From Prosapia bicincta (lineage: Eukaryota > Arthropoda > Insecta > Hemiptera > Cercopidae): 64,000 nt of DNA. Where the stretch lies: assembly GCA_036971475.1 (NCBI GenBank), contig JBAIZL010000002.1, forward strand, positions 352,531,582 through 352,595,581, written 5' to 3'. Under the pieces are notes generated by a model that saw nothing but the letters and a program-made list of their open reading frames with translations, ran no database searches and was not told the DNA's origin. Numbering within the stretch: position 1 is the first letter of the stretch; each line of letters opens with the position of its first letter. The translations under genes were made by a program, and so were the position numbers. Of the stretch, positions 1-13,781 are shown piece after piece.

Positions 1-33
1 ATCGTGTGTAATCGCCATTACAGTTATTTATCG
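1..33 (+). repeat. Tail of the leader preceding copy 1
   Basis: These 33 bases match the last third of the ~97 bp leader that precedes the start codon in every monomer (CGTGTGTAATCGCCATTAC and on). The array therefore continues to the left of the window. Confidence 0.9.
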
Positions 34-1563
34 ATGGATCAAGAAAATTCAAGAGAACAATGGCGGGCACAAGGAAGTGCACGATGGCTGGCTTGTAGTA
101 TCAAACCCTCAAGCTCAACAGCAGCAAGCGAGTAGGCCAGATGAAGCCCCTTGAACAGCTGGTTTACTACACACAGTTGGGTTACAAACCACTTCCGTTT
201 AACCACCTGGTGCTAGTGTACCTCACCCTCCACCAGGTTTTCAAAGACCTCAAGCTTCGCATGCTCCGGTTTCAGTAGGAATAGCATCTCACAGAGGTTG
301 TCCTGGCCCAGGTGTTAATGCAGCGCAAATTACTTCTAAATTAGGAAGAATGAAATTAGAAAGTGGAGGTGGAAATGGATATGGGAACGGAAATGGTTCC
401 CAGCAGTTAGGGAGAGGACGTCTTCGTGCTAAACGGCAAATAAATACTGAAAATCTTATTAAAACCAGACCTGCGTCGCTATATAATAAGAAAGGAAACT
501 CTGATACTGCTGTAACATTTAAAAGCCAACGTTTTTCGCCTACGTACAAAAACGGATTGCTGTTTATATCAGTACAAAGTAGATTTCGCCCCTGAAGAAG
601 ACACCTTGGAGAATAAACGAAGCCTAATTCGTCCACATATGAATGTTCTAGGGCAATATATATTTGATGGTACAGTACTGTACACCAGCAACCGCCTAGC
701 TCCAGATCCACTGGAGTTGTTTTCAGCCAGAGCTACAGATGATCAAAATATTCGTATAACTCTCAAACTTGTAGGAGATTTGGTATTTGGTGACTACCAC
801 TACCTGCGGTTTTACAATATGATATCCCGAAAATGCCTGAGATACTTAAAACTTTAGCTTGTTGGCAGAGATTTTTATGATGCTCGAAATAAGGTTGATC
901 ATGCTGATCTTGGCCTTGAAATTTGGCCGGGGTATGTAACTTCAATAAGGCAATACGACCAAAACATCCTGATGTGTGCAGAAGTGACATTTAAGGTGAT
1001 GAGAAAGGACACTGTACTTGAAGTCTAAAATGACATACTGCAGAGCATCCAGACAATTTTAGGATGTCTTCACTAAAGCTATCGTTTAAACTACTGTGCT
1101 TATAGGTTATAATACCAGGACATACAGAATTGACGACATTGACTTTAAGTCAACCCCATTGAATACTTTCAAAAGAGACACTCAGGATATCACATATGTT
1201 CATATTTTAGAGAAATATATAATGCACAACTAAAACAAAAGTACTAGCCGTTGCTGGTTACCAAAACTAAACTGAGGGAAGTCTGAGATGGTCAAGGGGA
1301 ATTCATTTATCTGTTTCCGGAACTGTGCCGGCTGACAGGCATTTCTGAATCTCTGAGAAATATTTTACTTTCGTGAGGAACTTGGCTGTTAAGACTAGAG
1401 TTGGGCCAAAGGAGAGAGTAGAAAGTTGGAATAGTAATAACCAACTCATTCACTTCATTGTTGCAGTTTCACTCACCAATGAGGAAAAATTCACTATCAG
1501 CTAGACTACGTTGGACTAGAATATCGGGAGAACGTGTGTAATCGCCATTACAGTTATTTATCG
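34..1563 (+). pseudogene. piwi: Monomer 1, piwi N-PAZ pseudogene fragment (A-type)
   Basis: A-type monomer, marked by CCACTTCCGTTTAACC in the proline-rich part and an Asn/Gly run beginning NGYGNGNG. An extra A near 102-105 (ATCAAACCC rather than ATCAACCC) shifts the N-terminal frame early. The N-domain piece survives as two out-of-register frames, 350-595 and 606-857. A private TAA at 1026-1028 interrupts the segment between N domain and PAZ. One base is missing at the PAZ motif (GTTCATATT instead of GTTGCATATT). The acceptor-like junction reads cattgttgcag, unlike the cattcttgcag of most other copies. Confidence 0.92.
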
Positions 1564-3085
1564 ATGGATCAAGAAAATTCAAGAGAACAATGGCGGGCAC
1601 AAGGAAGTGCACGATGGCGGGCTTGTAGTATCAACAATCAAGCTCAACAGCAGCAAGCGAGTAGGCCAGATGAAGCCCCTTGATCAGCTGGATTACTACA
1701 CACAGTTGGGTTACAAACCACTTCCGTTTAACCACCTGGTGCTAGTGTACCTCACCCTCCACCAGGTTTTCAAAGACCTCAAGCTTCGCATGCTCCGGTT
1801 TCAGTAGGAATAGCATCTCACAGAGGTTGTCCTGGCCCAGGTGTTAATGCAGCGCAAATTACTTCTAAATTAGGAAGAATGAAATTAGAAAGTGGAGGTG
1901 GAAATGGATATGGGAACGGAAATGGTTCCCAGCAGTTAGGGAGAGGACGTCTTCGTGCTAGACGGCAAATAAATACTGAAAATCTTATTAAAACCAGACC
2001 TGCGTCGCTATATAATAAGAAAGGAAACTCTGATACTGCTGTAACATTTAAAAGCCAACGTTTTTCGCCTACTTACAAAAACGGATTGCTGTTTATATCA
2101 GTACAAAGTAGATTTCGCCCCTGAAGAAGACACCTTGGAGAATAAACGAAGCCTAATTTGTCCACATATGAATGTTCTAGGGCAATATATATTTGATGGT
2201 ACAGTACTGTACACCAGCAACCGCCTAGCTCCAGATCCACTGGAGTTGTTTTCAGCCAGAGCTACAGATGATCAAAATATTCGTATAACTCTCAAACTTG
2301 TAGGAGATTTGGTATTTGGTGACTACCACTACCTGCAGTTTTACAATATGATATCCCGAAAATGCCTGAGATACTTTAGCTTGTTGGCAGAGATTTTTAT
2401 GATGCTCGAAATAAGGTTGATCATGCTGATCTTGGCCTTGAAATTTGGCCGGGGTATGTAACTTCAATAAGGCAATACGACCAAAACATCCTGATGTGTG
2501 CAGAAGTGACATTTAAGGTGATGAGAAAGGACACTGTACTTGAAGTCTACAATGACATACTGCAGAGCATCCAGACAATTTTAGGATGTCTTCACTAAAG
2601 CTATCGTTTTAACTACTGTGTTTATAGGTTATAATACCAGGACATACAGAATTGACGACATTGACTTTAAGCCAACCCCATTGAATACTTTCAAAAGAGA
2701 CACTCAGGATATCACATATGTTCATATTTTAGAGAAAAATATAATGCACAACTAAAACAAAAGTACTAGCCGTTGTTGGTTACCAAAACTAAACTGAGGG
2801 AAGTCTGAGATGGTCAAGGGGAATTCATTTATCTGTTTCCGGAACTGTGCCGGCTGACAGGCATTTCTGAATCTCTGAGAAATATTTTACTTTCGTGAGG
2901 AACTTGGCTGCTAAGACTAGAGTTGGGCCAAAGGAGAGAGTAGAAAGTTGGAATAGTAATAACCAACTCATTCACTTCATTCTTGCAGTTTCACACACCA
3001 ATGAGGAAAAATTCACTATCAGCTAGACTACGTTGGATTAGAATATCGGGAGAACGTGTGTAATCGCCATTACAGTTATTTATCG
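1564..3085 (+). pseudogene. piwi: Monomer 2, piwi N-PAZ pseudogene fragment (A-type)
   Basis: Closest to monomer 1 and the shortest complete copy at 1,522 bp. A 7-bp deletion near 2372 (ATACTTTAGC instead of ATACTTAAAACTTTAGC) removes the usual KL-stop. It runs the N-domain frame (2135-2461, 108 codons) into a wrong frame ending in nonsense residues. Residues 1-82 of that frame are still piwi N domain (ARATDDQNIR, GDYHYLQFYN); the rest is frameshifted. Confidence 0.92.
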
Positions 3086-4612
3086 ATGGATCAAGAAAAT
3101 TCAAGAGAACAATGGCGGGCACAAGGAAGTGCACGATGGCGGGCTTGCAGTATCAACAATCAAGCTCAACAGCAGCAAGCGAGTAGGCCAGATGAAGCCC
3201 CTTGAACAGCTGGATTACCACACACTGCTGGGTTACAAGCCCCTTCTGGGTAACCACCTGGTGCTAGTGTACCTCACCCTTCACCAGGTTTTCAAAGACC
3301 TAAGGCTTCGCATGCTCTGGTTTCAGTGGGAAGAGCATCTTACATAGGCGGTCCTGGCCCAGGTGTTAATACAGTGCAAATTACTTCTTAATTAGGAAGA
3401 ATGAAATTAGAAAGTGGAGGTGGAAATGGATATGGGTACGGAAATGGTTCCCAGCAGTTGGGAGAGGACGTCTTCGTAGTAGACGGCAAATAAATACTAA
3501 AAATCTTATTAAAACCAGACCTGCGTCACTATATAATAAGAAAGGAAACTCTGGTACTGCTGTAACTTTTAAAAGCAAACGTTTTTCGCCTACATACAAA
3601 AACGGATTGCTGTTTCTATCAGTACAAAGTAGATTTCGCCCCTGAAGAAGACACCTTGAAGATTAAACGAAGCCTAATTCGTCCACATATGAATGTTCTA
3701 GATCAATATATATTTGATGGTGCAGTACTGTACAACAGCAACCGCCTAGCTCCAGATCCACTGGAGTTGTTTTCAGCCAGAGCTACAGATGATCAAAATA
3801 TTCGTTTAACTCTCAAACTTGTAGGAGATTTGGTATTTGGTGACTACCACTACCTGCGGTTTTACAATATGATATCCCGAAAATGCCTGAGATACTTAAA
3901 ACTTTAGCTTGTTGGCAGAGAATTTTATGATGCTCGAAATAAGGTTGATCATGCTGATCTTGGCCTTGAAATTTGGCCGGGTATGTAACTTCAATAAGGC
4001 AATACGACCAAAACATCCTGATGTGTGCAGAAGTGACATTTAAGGTGATGAGAAAGGACACTGTACTTGAAGTCTACAATGACATACTGCAGAGCATCCA
4101 GACAATTTTAGGATGTCTTCACTAAAGCTATCGTTTAAACTACTGTGCTTATAGGTTATAATACCAGGACATACAGAATTGACGACATTGACTTTAAGCC
4201 AACCCCATTGAATACTTTCAAAAGAGACACTCAGGATATCACATATGTTCATATTTTAGAGAAAAATATAATGCACAACTAAAACAAAAGTACTAGCCGT
4301 TGTTGGTTACCAAAACTAAACTGAGGGAAGTCTGAGATGGTCAAGGGGAATTCATTTATCTGTTTCCGGAACTGTGCCGGCTGACAGGCATTTCTGAATC
4401 TCTGAGAAATATTTTACTTTCGTGAGGAACTTGGCTGTTAAGACTAGAGTTGGGCCAAAGGAGAGAGTAGAAAGTTGGAATAGTAATAACCAACTCATTC
4501 ACTTCATTCTTGCAGTTTCACTCAAAAATGAGGAAAAATTCACTATCAGCTAGACTACGTTGGATTAGAATATCGGGAGAACATGTGTAATCGCCATTAC
4601 AGTTATTTATCG
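3086..4612 (+). pseudogene. piwi: Monomer 3, piwi N-PAZ pseudogene fragment (B-type)
   Basis: First B-type copy. B-type lesions are TCTTAATTAGG (stop just before the MKLESGG segment), loss of one G in GTTGGGAGAGG before the RG motif, and AAGGCTTCGC in place of AAGCTTCGC. The AAAACTTTAG stop after the N domain is shared with other types. A further G is lost at GGCCGGGTATG near 3976. The second half of the N domain stays open at 3656-3907. Confidence 0.92.
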
Positions 4613-6140
4613 ATGGATCAAGAAAATTCAAGAGAACAATGGCGGGCACAAGGAAGTGCACGATTTCGGGGTTGTAGTATCAACAATCAAGCTCAACAGC
4701 AGCAAGCGAGTAGGCCAGATGAAGCCCCTTGAGCAGCTGGATTACCACACACTGCTGGGTTACAAGCCCCTTCTGGGTAACCACCTGGTGCTAGTGTACC
4801 TCACCCTTCACCAGCTTTTCAAAGACCTAAGGCTTCGCATGCTCCGGTTTCAGTGGGAAGAGCATCTCACATAGGCGGTCTTGGCCCAGGTGTTAATGCA
4901 GTGCAAATTACTTCTTAATTAGGAAGAATGAAATTAGAAAGTGGAGGTGGAAATGGATATGGGAACGGAAATGGTTCCCAGCAGTTGGGAGAGGACGTCT
5001 TCGTAGTAGACGGCAAATAAATACTTAAAATCTTACTAAAACCAGACCTGCGTCACTATATAATAAGAAAGGCAACTCTGGTACTGCTGTAACTTTTAAA
5101 AGCAAACGTTTTTCGCCTACTTACAAAAACGGATTGCTGTTTATATCAGTACAAAGTAGATTTCGCCCCTGAAGAAGACACCTTGGAGATTAAACGAAGC
5201 CTAATTCGTCCACATATGAATGTTCTAGGGCAATATATATTTGATGGTACAGTACTGTACACCAGCAACCGCCTAGCTCCAGATCCACTGGAGTTGTTTT
5301 CAGCCAGAGCTACAGATGATCAAAATATTCGTAAAACTCTCAAACTTGTAGGAGATTTGGTATTTGGTGACTACCACTACCTGCAGTTTTACAATATGAT
5401 ATCCCGAAAATGCCTGAGATACTTAAAACTTTAGCTTGTTGGCAGAGATTTTTATGATGCTCGAAATAAGGTTGATCATGCTGATCTTGGCCTTGAAATT
5501 CGGCCGGGGTATGTAACTTCAATAAGGCAATACGACCAAAACATCCTGATGTGTGCAGAAGTGACATTTAAGGTGATGAGAAAGGACACTGTACTTGAAG
5601 TCTACAATGACATACTGCAGAGCATCCAGACAATTTTATGATGTCTTCACTAAAGCTATCGTTTAAACTTTTGTGCCTATAGGTTATAATACCAGGACAT
5701 ACAGAATTGACGACATTGACTTTAAGCCAACCCCATTGAATACTTTCAAAAGAGACACTCAGGATATCACATATGTTCATATTTTAGAGAAAAATATAAT
5801 GCACAACTAAAACAAAAGTACTAGCCGTTGTTGGTTACCAAAACTAAACTGAGGGAAGTCTGAGAAGGTCAAGGGGAATTCATTTATCTGTTTCCGGAAC
5901 TGTGCCGGCTGACAGGCATTTCTGAATCTCTGAGAAATATTTTACTTTCGTGAGGAACTTGGCTGTTAAGACTAGAGTTGGGCCAAAGGAGAGAGTAGAA
6001 AGTTGGAATAGTAATAACCAACTCATTCACTTCATTCTTGCAGTTTCACTCACCAATGAGGAAAAATTCACTATCAGCTAGACTACGTTGGATTAGAATA
6101 TCGGGAGAACGTGTGTAATCGCCATTACAGTTATTTATCG
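4613..6140 (+). pseudogene. piwi: Monomer 4, piwi N-PAZ pseudogene fragment (B-type)
   Basis: B-type lesions as in monomer 3. The leader of this copy carries ACATGTGTAATC instead of ACGTGTGTAATC, and the N-terminal segment reads CACGATTTCGGGG. The N-domain piece 5183-5434 is open but carries a substitution (NIRKT). It ends at the shared KL-stop. Confidence 0.92.
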
Positions 6141-7669
6141 ATGGATCAAGAAAATTCAAGAGAACAATGGCGGGCACAAGTTAGTGCACGATGGCGGGCT
6201 TGTAGTATCAACCCTCAAGCTCAACAGCAGCAAGCGAGTAGGCCAGATGAAGCCCCTTGAACAGCTGGATTACTACACACAGTTGGGTTACAAACCACTT
6301 CCGTTTAACCACCTGGTGCTAGTGTACCTCACCCTCCACCAGGTTTTCAAAGACCTCAAGCTTCGCATGCTCCGGTTTCAGTAGGAATAGCATCTCACAG
6401 AGGTTGTCCTGGCCCAGGTGTTAATGCAGCGCAAATTACTTCTAAATTAGGAAGAATGAAATTAGAAAGTGGAGGTGGAAATGGATATGGGAACGGAAAT
6501 GGTTCCCAGCAGTTGGGGAGAGGACGTCTTCGTGGTAGACGGCAAATAAATACTGAAAATCTTATTAAAACCAGACCTGCGTCGCTATATATTAAGAAAG
6601 GAAACTCTGATACTGCTGTAACATTTAAAAGCCAACGTTTTTCGCCTGCTTACAAAAACGGATTGCTGTTTATATCAGTACAAAGTAGATTTCGCCCCTG
6701 AAGAAGACACCTTGGAGATTAAACGAAGCCTAATTCGTCCACATATGAATGTTCTAGGGCAATATATATTTGATGGTACAGTACTGTACACCAGCAACCG
6801 CCTAGCTCCAGATACACTGGAGTTGTTTTCAGCCAGAGCTACAGATGATCAAAATATTCGTTTAACTCTCAAACTTGTAGGAGATTTGGTATTTGGTGAC
6901 TACCACTACCTGCAGTTTTACAATATGATATCCCGAAAATGCCTGAGATACTTAAAACTTTAGCTTGTTGGCAGAGATTTTTATGATGCTCGAAATAAGG
7001 TTGATCATGCTGATCTTAGCCTTGACATTTGGCCGGGGTATGTAACTTCAATAAGGCAATACGACCAAAACATCCTGATGTGTGCAGAAGTGACATTTAA
7101 GGTGATGAGAAAGGACACTGTACTTGAAGTCTACAATGACATACTGCAGAGCATCCAGACAATTTTATGATGTCTTCACTAAAGCTATCGTTTAAACTAC
7201 TGTGCTTATAGGTTATAATACCAGGACATACAGAATTGACGACATTGACTTTAAGCCAACCCCATTGAATACTTTCTAAAGAGACACTCAGGATATCACA
7301 TATGTTCATATTTTAGAGAAAAATATAATGCACAACTAAAACAAAAGTACTAGCCGTTGTTGGTTACCAAAACTAAACTGAGGGAAGTCTGAGATGGTCA
7401 AGGGGAATTCATTTATCTGTTTCCGGAACTGTGCCGGCTGACAGGCATTTCTGAATCTCTGAGAAATATTTTACTTCCATGAGGAACTTGGCTGTTAAGA
7501 CTAGAGTTGGACAAAAGGAGAGAGTAGAAAGTTGGAATAGTAGTAGCCAACTCATTCACTTCATTCTTGCAGTTTCACTCACCAATGAGGAAAAATTCAC
7601 TATCAGCTAGACTACGTTGGATTAGAATATCGGGAGAACGTGTGTAATCGCCATTACAGTTATTTATCG
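6141..7669 (+). pseudogene. piwi: Monomer 5, piwi N-PAZ pseudogene fragment (A-type)
   Basis: A-type copy placed between two B-type copies. The Asn/Gly-RG piece is open at 6456-6701 and the N-domain piece at 6712-6963; they are separated by the one-base insertion common to most copies. It has APDTLELF for APDPLELF, a variant shared with monomer 8, which points to a common source. Confidence 0.92.
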
Positions 7670-9197
7670 ATGGATCAAGAAAATTCAAGAGAACAGTGGC
7701 GGGCATAAGTTAGTGCACGATGGCGGGCTTGTAGTATCAACCCTCAAGCTCAACAGCAGCAAGCGAGTAGGCCAGATGAAGCCCCTTGAACAGCTGGATT
7801 ACCACACACTGCTGGGTTACAAGCCCCTTCTGGGTAACCACCTGGTGCTAGCGTACCTCACCCTTCACCAGGTTTTCAAAGACCTAAGGCTTCGCATGCT
7901 CCGGTTTCAGTGGAAGAGCATCTCACATAGGCGGTCCTGGCCCAGGTGTTAATGCAGTGCAAATTACTTCTTAATTAGGAAGAATGAAATTAGAAAGTGG
8001 AGGTGGAAATGGATATGGGATCGGAAATGGTTCCCAGCAGTTGGGAGAGGTCGTCATCGTAGTAGACGGCAAATAAATACTTAAAATCTTATTAAAACCA
8101 GACCTGCGTCACTATATAATAAGAAAGGAAACTCTGGTACTGCTGTAACTTTTAAAAGCAAACGTTTTTCGCCTACTTACAAAAACGGATTGCTGTTTAT
8201 ATCAGTACAAAGTAGATTTCGCCCCTGAAGAAGACACCTTGAAGATTAAACGAAGCCTAATTCGTCCACATATGAATGTTCTAGATCAATATATTTTTGA
8301 TGGTGCAGTACTGTACAACAGCAACCGCCTAGCTCCAGATCCACTGGAGTTGTTTTCAGCCAGAGCTACAGATGATCAAATTATTCGTATAACTCTCAAA
8401 CTTGTAGGAGATTTGGTATTTGGTGACTACCACTACCTGCGGTTTTACAATATGATATCCCGAAAATGCCTGAGATACTTAAAACTTTAGCTTGTTGGCA
8501 GAGATTTTTATGATGCTCGAAATAAGGTTGATCATGCTGATCTTGGCCTTGAAATTTGGCCGGGGTATGTAACTTCAATAAGGCAATACGACCAAAACAT
8601 TCTGATGTGTGCAGAAGTGACATTTAAGGTGATGAGAAAGGACACTGTACTTGAAGTCTACAATGACATACTGCAGAGCATCCAGACAATTTTAGGATGT
8701 CTTCATTAAAGCTATCGTTTAAACTACTGTGCGTATAGGTTATAATATTAGGACATACAGAATTGACGAAATTGACTTTAAGCCAACCCCATTGAATACT
8801 TTCAAAAGAGACACTCAGCAAATCACATATGTTGCATATTTTAGAGAAAAATATAATGCACAACTAAAACAAAAAGATTAGCCATTGTTGGTTACCAAAA
8901 CTAAACTGAGGGAAGTATGAGATGGTCAAGGGGAATTTATTTATCTCTTTCCGGAACTTTGCCGGCTGACAGGCATTTCTGAATCTCTGAGAAATATTTT
9001 ACTTCCATGAGGAACTTGGCTGTTAAGACTAGAGTTGGACCAAAGGAGAGAGTAGAAAGTTGGAATAGTAGTAACCAACTCATTCACTTCATTCTTGCAA
9101 TTTCACTCACCAATGAGGAAAAATTCACTATCAGCTAGACTACGTTGGATTAGAATATCGGGAGAACGTGTGTAATCGCCATTACAGTTATTTATCG
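7670..9197 (+). pseudogene. piwi: Monomer 6, piwi N-PAZ pseudogene fragment (B-type)
   Basis: B-type copy. Its PAZ piece has the restored base (GTTGCATATT), unlike monomers 1-5. It pairs with monomer 12 at a constant offset of 9,173 bp (N-domain piece 8239 against 17412). Open N-domain piece 8239-8490. Confidence 0.92.
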
Positions 9198-10500
9198 ATG
9201 GATCAAGAAAATTCAAGAGAACAGTGGCGGGCACAAGTTAGTGCACGATGGCGGGCTTGTAGTATCAACCCTCAAGCTCAACAACAGCAAGCGAGTAGGC
9301 CAGATGAAGCCCCTTGAACAGCTGGATTACCACACACTGCTGGGTTACAAGCCACTTCTGGGTAACCACCTGGTGCTAGTGTACCTCACCCTCCACCTGG
9401 TTTTCAAAGACCTCAAGCTTCGCATGCTCCAGTTTCAGTAGGAAGAGCATCTCACAGAGGTGGTCCAGGCCCAGGTGTTAATACAGCACAAATTACTTCT
9501 AAATTAGGAAGAATGACATTAGAAAGTGGAGGTGGAAATGGAAATGGGAACGGAAATGGTTCCCAGCAGTTAGGGAGAGGACGTCTTCGTGCTAGACGGC
9601 AAATAAATACTGAAAATCTTATTAAAACCAGACCTGCGTCACTATATAATAAGAAAGGAAACTCTGGTACTGCTGTAACTTTTAAAAGCAAACTTTTTCG
9701 CCTACTTACAAAAACGGATTGCTGTTTATATCAGTACAAAGTAGATTTCGCCCCTGAAGAAGAAACCTTGGAGATTAAACGAAGCCTAATTCGTCTAAAT
9801 ATGAATGTTCTAGATCAATATATATTTGATGGTACAATACTGTACAACAGCAACCGCCTAAATCCTGATCCACTGGAGTTGTTTTCAGCTAGAGCTACAG
9901 ATGATCAAAATATTCGTATAACTGTCAAACTTGTAGCAGATTTGGTATTTGGTGACTACCACTAAATGCAGTTTTACAATATGATATCCCGAAAATGCCT
10001 GAGATACTTAAAACTCTAGTTTGTTGGCAGAGATTTTTATGATGCTCGAAATAAGGTTGATCATGCTGATCTTGGCCTTGAAATTTGGCCGGGGTATGTA
10101 ACTTCAATAAGGCAATACGACCAAAACATCCTGATGTGTGCAGAAGTGACATTTAAGGTGATGAGAAAGGACACTGTACTTGAAGTCTACAATGACATAC
10201 TGCAGAGCATCCAGACAATTTTAGGATGTCTTCATTAAAGCTATCGTTTAAACTACTGTGCGTATAGGTTATAATATTAGGACATACAGAATTGACGAAA
10301 TTGACTTTAAGCCAACCCCATTGAATACTTTCAAAAGAGACACTCAGGATATCACATATGTTGCATATTTTAGAGAAAAATATAATGCACAACTAAAACA
10401 AAAAGATTAGCCATTGTTGGTTACCAAAACTAAACTGAGGGAAGTATGAGATGGTCAAGGGGAATTTATTTATCTCTTTCCGGAACTTTGCCGGCTGACA
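7670..10500 (+). repeat. Duplicated block, partner at ~16,843-19,673
   Basis: Monomers 6-7 and 12-13 match in type and rare variants at a constant offset of 9,173 bp (six monomers), including the pair with intact N-domain frames (9513 and 18686). The match fails after ~10.5 kb, where monomer 8 is A-type and monomer 14 is not. Confidence 0.78.
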
Positions 10501-10726
10501 GGCATTTCTGAATCTCTGAGAAATATTTTACTTCCATGAGGAACTTGGCTGTTAGGACTAGAGTTGGGCCAAAGGAGAGAGTAGAAAGTTGGAATAGTAA
10601 TAACCAACTCATTCACTTCATTCTTGCAGTTTCACTCACCAATGAGGAAAAATTCACTATCAGCTAGACTACGTTGGATTAGAATATCGGGAGAACGTGT
10701 GTAATCGCCATTACAGTTATTTATCG
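9198..10726 (+). pseudogene. piwi: Monomer 7, piwi fragment with undamaged N-domain frame
   Basis: One of three copies without the extra G in the AAAC(G)TTTTTCGCC run. The frame from the Asn/Gly run (ATG at 9513) continues unbroken to 9965, 150 codons. It reads FRLLTKTDCCLYQYKVDF at the N domain, as expected for a PIWI-clade Argonaute. A TAA right after FGDYH (9963-9965) ends it. The frame is also open upstream of 9513 to the shared TAA at 9363-9365. Its near-twin is monomer 13. Confidence 0.93.
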
Positions 10727-12256
10727 ATGGATCAAGAAAATTCAAGAGAACAATGGCGGGCACAAGGAAGTGCACGATGGCGGGCTTGTAGTATCAACAA
10801 TCAAGCTCAACAGCAGCAAGCGAGTAGGCCAGATGAAGCCCCTTGAACAGCTGGATTACTACACACAGTTGGGTTACAAACCACTTCCGTTTAACCACCT
10901 GGTGCTAGTGTACCTCACCCTCCACCAGGTTTTCAAAGACCTCAAGCTTCGCATGCTCCGGTTTCAGTAGGAATAGCATCTGACAGAGGTTGTCCTGGCC
11001 CAGGTGTTAATGCAGCGCAAATTACTTCTAAATTAGGAAGAATGAAATTAGAAAGTGGAGGTGGAAATGGATATGGGAACGGAAATGGTTCCCAGCAGTT
11101 GGGGAGAGGACGTCTTCGTGGTAGACGGCAAATAAATACGGAAAATCTTATTAAAACCAGACCTGCGTCGCTATATATTAAGAAAGGAAACTCTGATACT
11201 GCTGTAACATTTAAAAGCCAACGTTTTTCGCCTACTTACAAAAACGGATTGCTGTTTATATCAGTACAAAGTAGATTTCGCCCCTGAAGAAGACACCTTG
11301 GAGATTAAACGAAGCCTAATTCGTCCACATATGAATGTTCTAGGGCAATATATATTTGATGGTACAGTACTGTACACCAGCAACCGCCTAGCTCCAGATA
11401 CACTGGAGTTGTTTTCAGCCAGAGCTACAGATGATCAAAATATTCGTATAACTGTCAAACTTGTAGGAGATTTGGTATTTGGTGACTACCACTACCTGCA
11501 GTTTTACAATATGATATCCCGAAAATGCCTGAGATACTTAAAACTCTAGTTTGTTGGCAGAGATTTTTATGATGCTCGAAATAAGGTTGATCATGCTGAT
11601 CTTGGCCTTGAAATTTGGCCGGGGTATGTAACTTCAATAAGGCAATACGACCAAAACATTCTGATGTGTGCAGAAGTGACATTTAAGGTGATGAGAAAGG
11701 ACACTGTACTTGAAGTCTACAATGAAATACTTCAGAGCATCCAGACAATTTTAGGATGTCTTCACTAAAGCTATCGTTTAAACTACTGTGCTTATAGATT
11801 ATAATACCAGGACATACAGAATTGACGACATTGACTTTAAGCCAACCCCATTGAATACTTTCAAAAGAGACACTCAGGATATCACATATGTTCCATATTT
11901 TAGATAAAAGTATAATGCACAACTAAAACAAAAAGACTAGCCGTTGTTGGTTACCAAAACTAAACTGAGGGAAGTCTGAGATGGTCAAGGGGAATTCATT
12001 TATCTGTTTCCGGAACTGTGCCGGCTGACAGGCATTTCTGAATCTCTGAGAAATATTTTACTTTCGTGAGGAACTTGGCTGTTAAGACTAGAGTTGGGCC
12101 AAAGGAGAGAGTAGAAAGTTGGAATAGTAATAACCAACTCATTCACTTCATTCTTGCAGTTTCACTCACCAATGAGGAAAAATTCACTATCAGCTAGACT
12201 ACGTTGGATTAGAATATCGGGAGAACGTGTGTAATCGCCATTACAGTTATTTATCG
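10727..12256 (+). pseudogene. piwi: Monomer 8, piwi N-PAZ pseudogene fragment (A-type)
   Basis: A-type at its 5' half, with pieces 11042-11287 and 11298-11549. Its 3' half carries a marker set (GAAATACTTCAG, TTATAGATTATAAT, GTTCCATATT) that reappears in monomer 14 at an offset of 9,172 bp. That marks it as a likely donor or sibling of monomer 14's 3' half. Confidence 0.92.
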
Positions 12257-13781
12257 ATGGATCAAGAAAATTCAAGAGAACAATGGCGGGCACAACGAAG
12301 TGCACGATGGCGGGCTTGTAGTATCAACAATCAAGCTCAACAGCAGCAAGCGAGTAGGCCAGATGAAGCCCCTTGAACAGCTGGATTACCACACACTGCT
12401 GGGTTACAAGCTCCTTCTGGGTAACCACCTGGTGCTAGTGTACCTCACCCTTCACCAGGTTTTCAAAGACCTAAGGCTTCGCATGCTCCGGTTTCAGTGG
12501 AAGAGCATCTCACATAGGCGGTCCTGGCCCAGGTGTTAATGCAGTGCAAATTACTTCTTAATTAGGAAGAATGAAATTAGAAAGTGGAGGTGGAAATGGA
12601 TATGTAACGGAAATGGTTCCCAGCAGTTGGGAGAGGACGTCTTCGTAGTAGACGGTAAATAAATACTTAAAATCTTACTAAAACCAGACCTGCGTCACTA
12701 TATATTAAGAAAGGAAACTCTGGTACTGCTGTAACTTTTAAAAGCAAACGTTTTTCGCATACCTTCAAAAACGGATTGCTGTATATATCAGTACAAAGTA
12801 GATTTCGCCCCTGAAGAAAACACCTTGAAGATTAAACGAAGCCTAATTCGTCCACATATGAATAATCTAGATCAATATATTTTTGATGGTGCAGTACTGT
12901 ACAACAGCAACCGCCTAGCTCCAGATCCACTGGAGTTGTTTTCAGCCAGAGCTACAGATGATCAAAATATTCGTTTAACTCTCAAACTTGTAGGAGATTT
13001 GGTATTTGGTGACTACCACTACCTGCAGTTTTACAATATGATATCCCGAAAATGCCTGAGATACTTAAAACTTAGCTTGTTGGCAGAGATTTTTATGATG
13101 CTCGAAATAAGGTTGATCATGCTGATCTTGGCCTTGAAATTTGGCCGGGGTATGTAACTTCAATAAGGCAATACGACCAAAACATTATGATGTGTACAGA
13201 AGTGACATTTAAGGTGATGAGAAAGGACACTGTACTTGAAGTCTACAATGACATACTGCAGAGCATCCAGACAATTTTAGGATGTCTTCATTAAAGCTAT
13301 CGTTTAAACTACTGTGCGTATAGGTTATAATATTAGGACATACAGAATTGACGAAATTGACTTTAAGCCAACCCCATTGAATACTTTCAAAAGAGACACT
13401 CAGGATATCACATATGTTCATATTTTAGAGAAAAATATAATGCACAACTAAAACAAAAAGACTAGCCGTTAATGGTTACCAAAACTAAACTGAGGGAAGT
13501 CTTAGATGGTCAAGGGGAATTTATTTATCTCTTTCCGGAACTTTGCCGGCTGACAGGCATTTCTGAATCTCTGAGAAATATTTTACTTCCATGAGGAACT
13601 TGGCTGTTAAGACTAGAGTTGGACCAAAAAAGAGAGTAGAAAGTTGGAATAGTAGTAACCAACTCATTCACTTCATTCTTGCAGTTTCACTCACCAATGA
13701 GGAAAAATTCACTATCAGCTAGACTACGTTGGATTAGAATATCGGGAGAACGTGTGTAATCGCCATTACAGTTATTTATCG
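12257..13781 (+). pseudogene. piwi: Monomer 9, piwi N-PAZ pseudogene fragment (B-type, extra deletions)
   Basis: B-type copy of 1,525 bp. A base is lost in the Asn/Gly run (GGATATGTAACGG). Another is lost at AAAACTTAGC, which removes the KL-stop and extends the N-domain frame to 110 codons (12825-13157) with a frameshifted tail, as in monomer 2. It has MNNLDQ in place of MNVLDQ. Confidence 0.92.
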
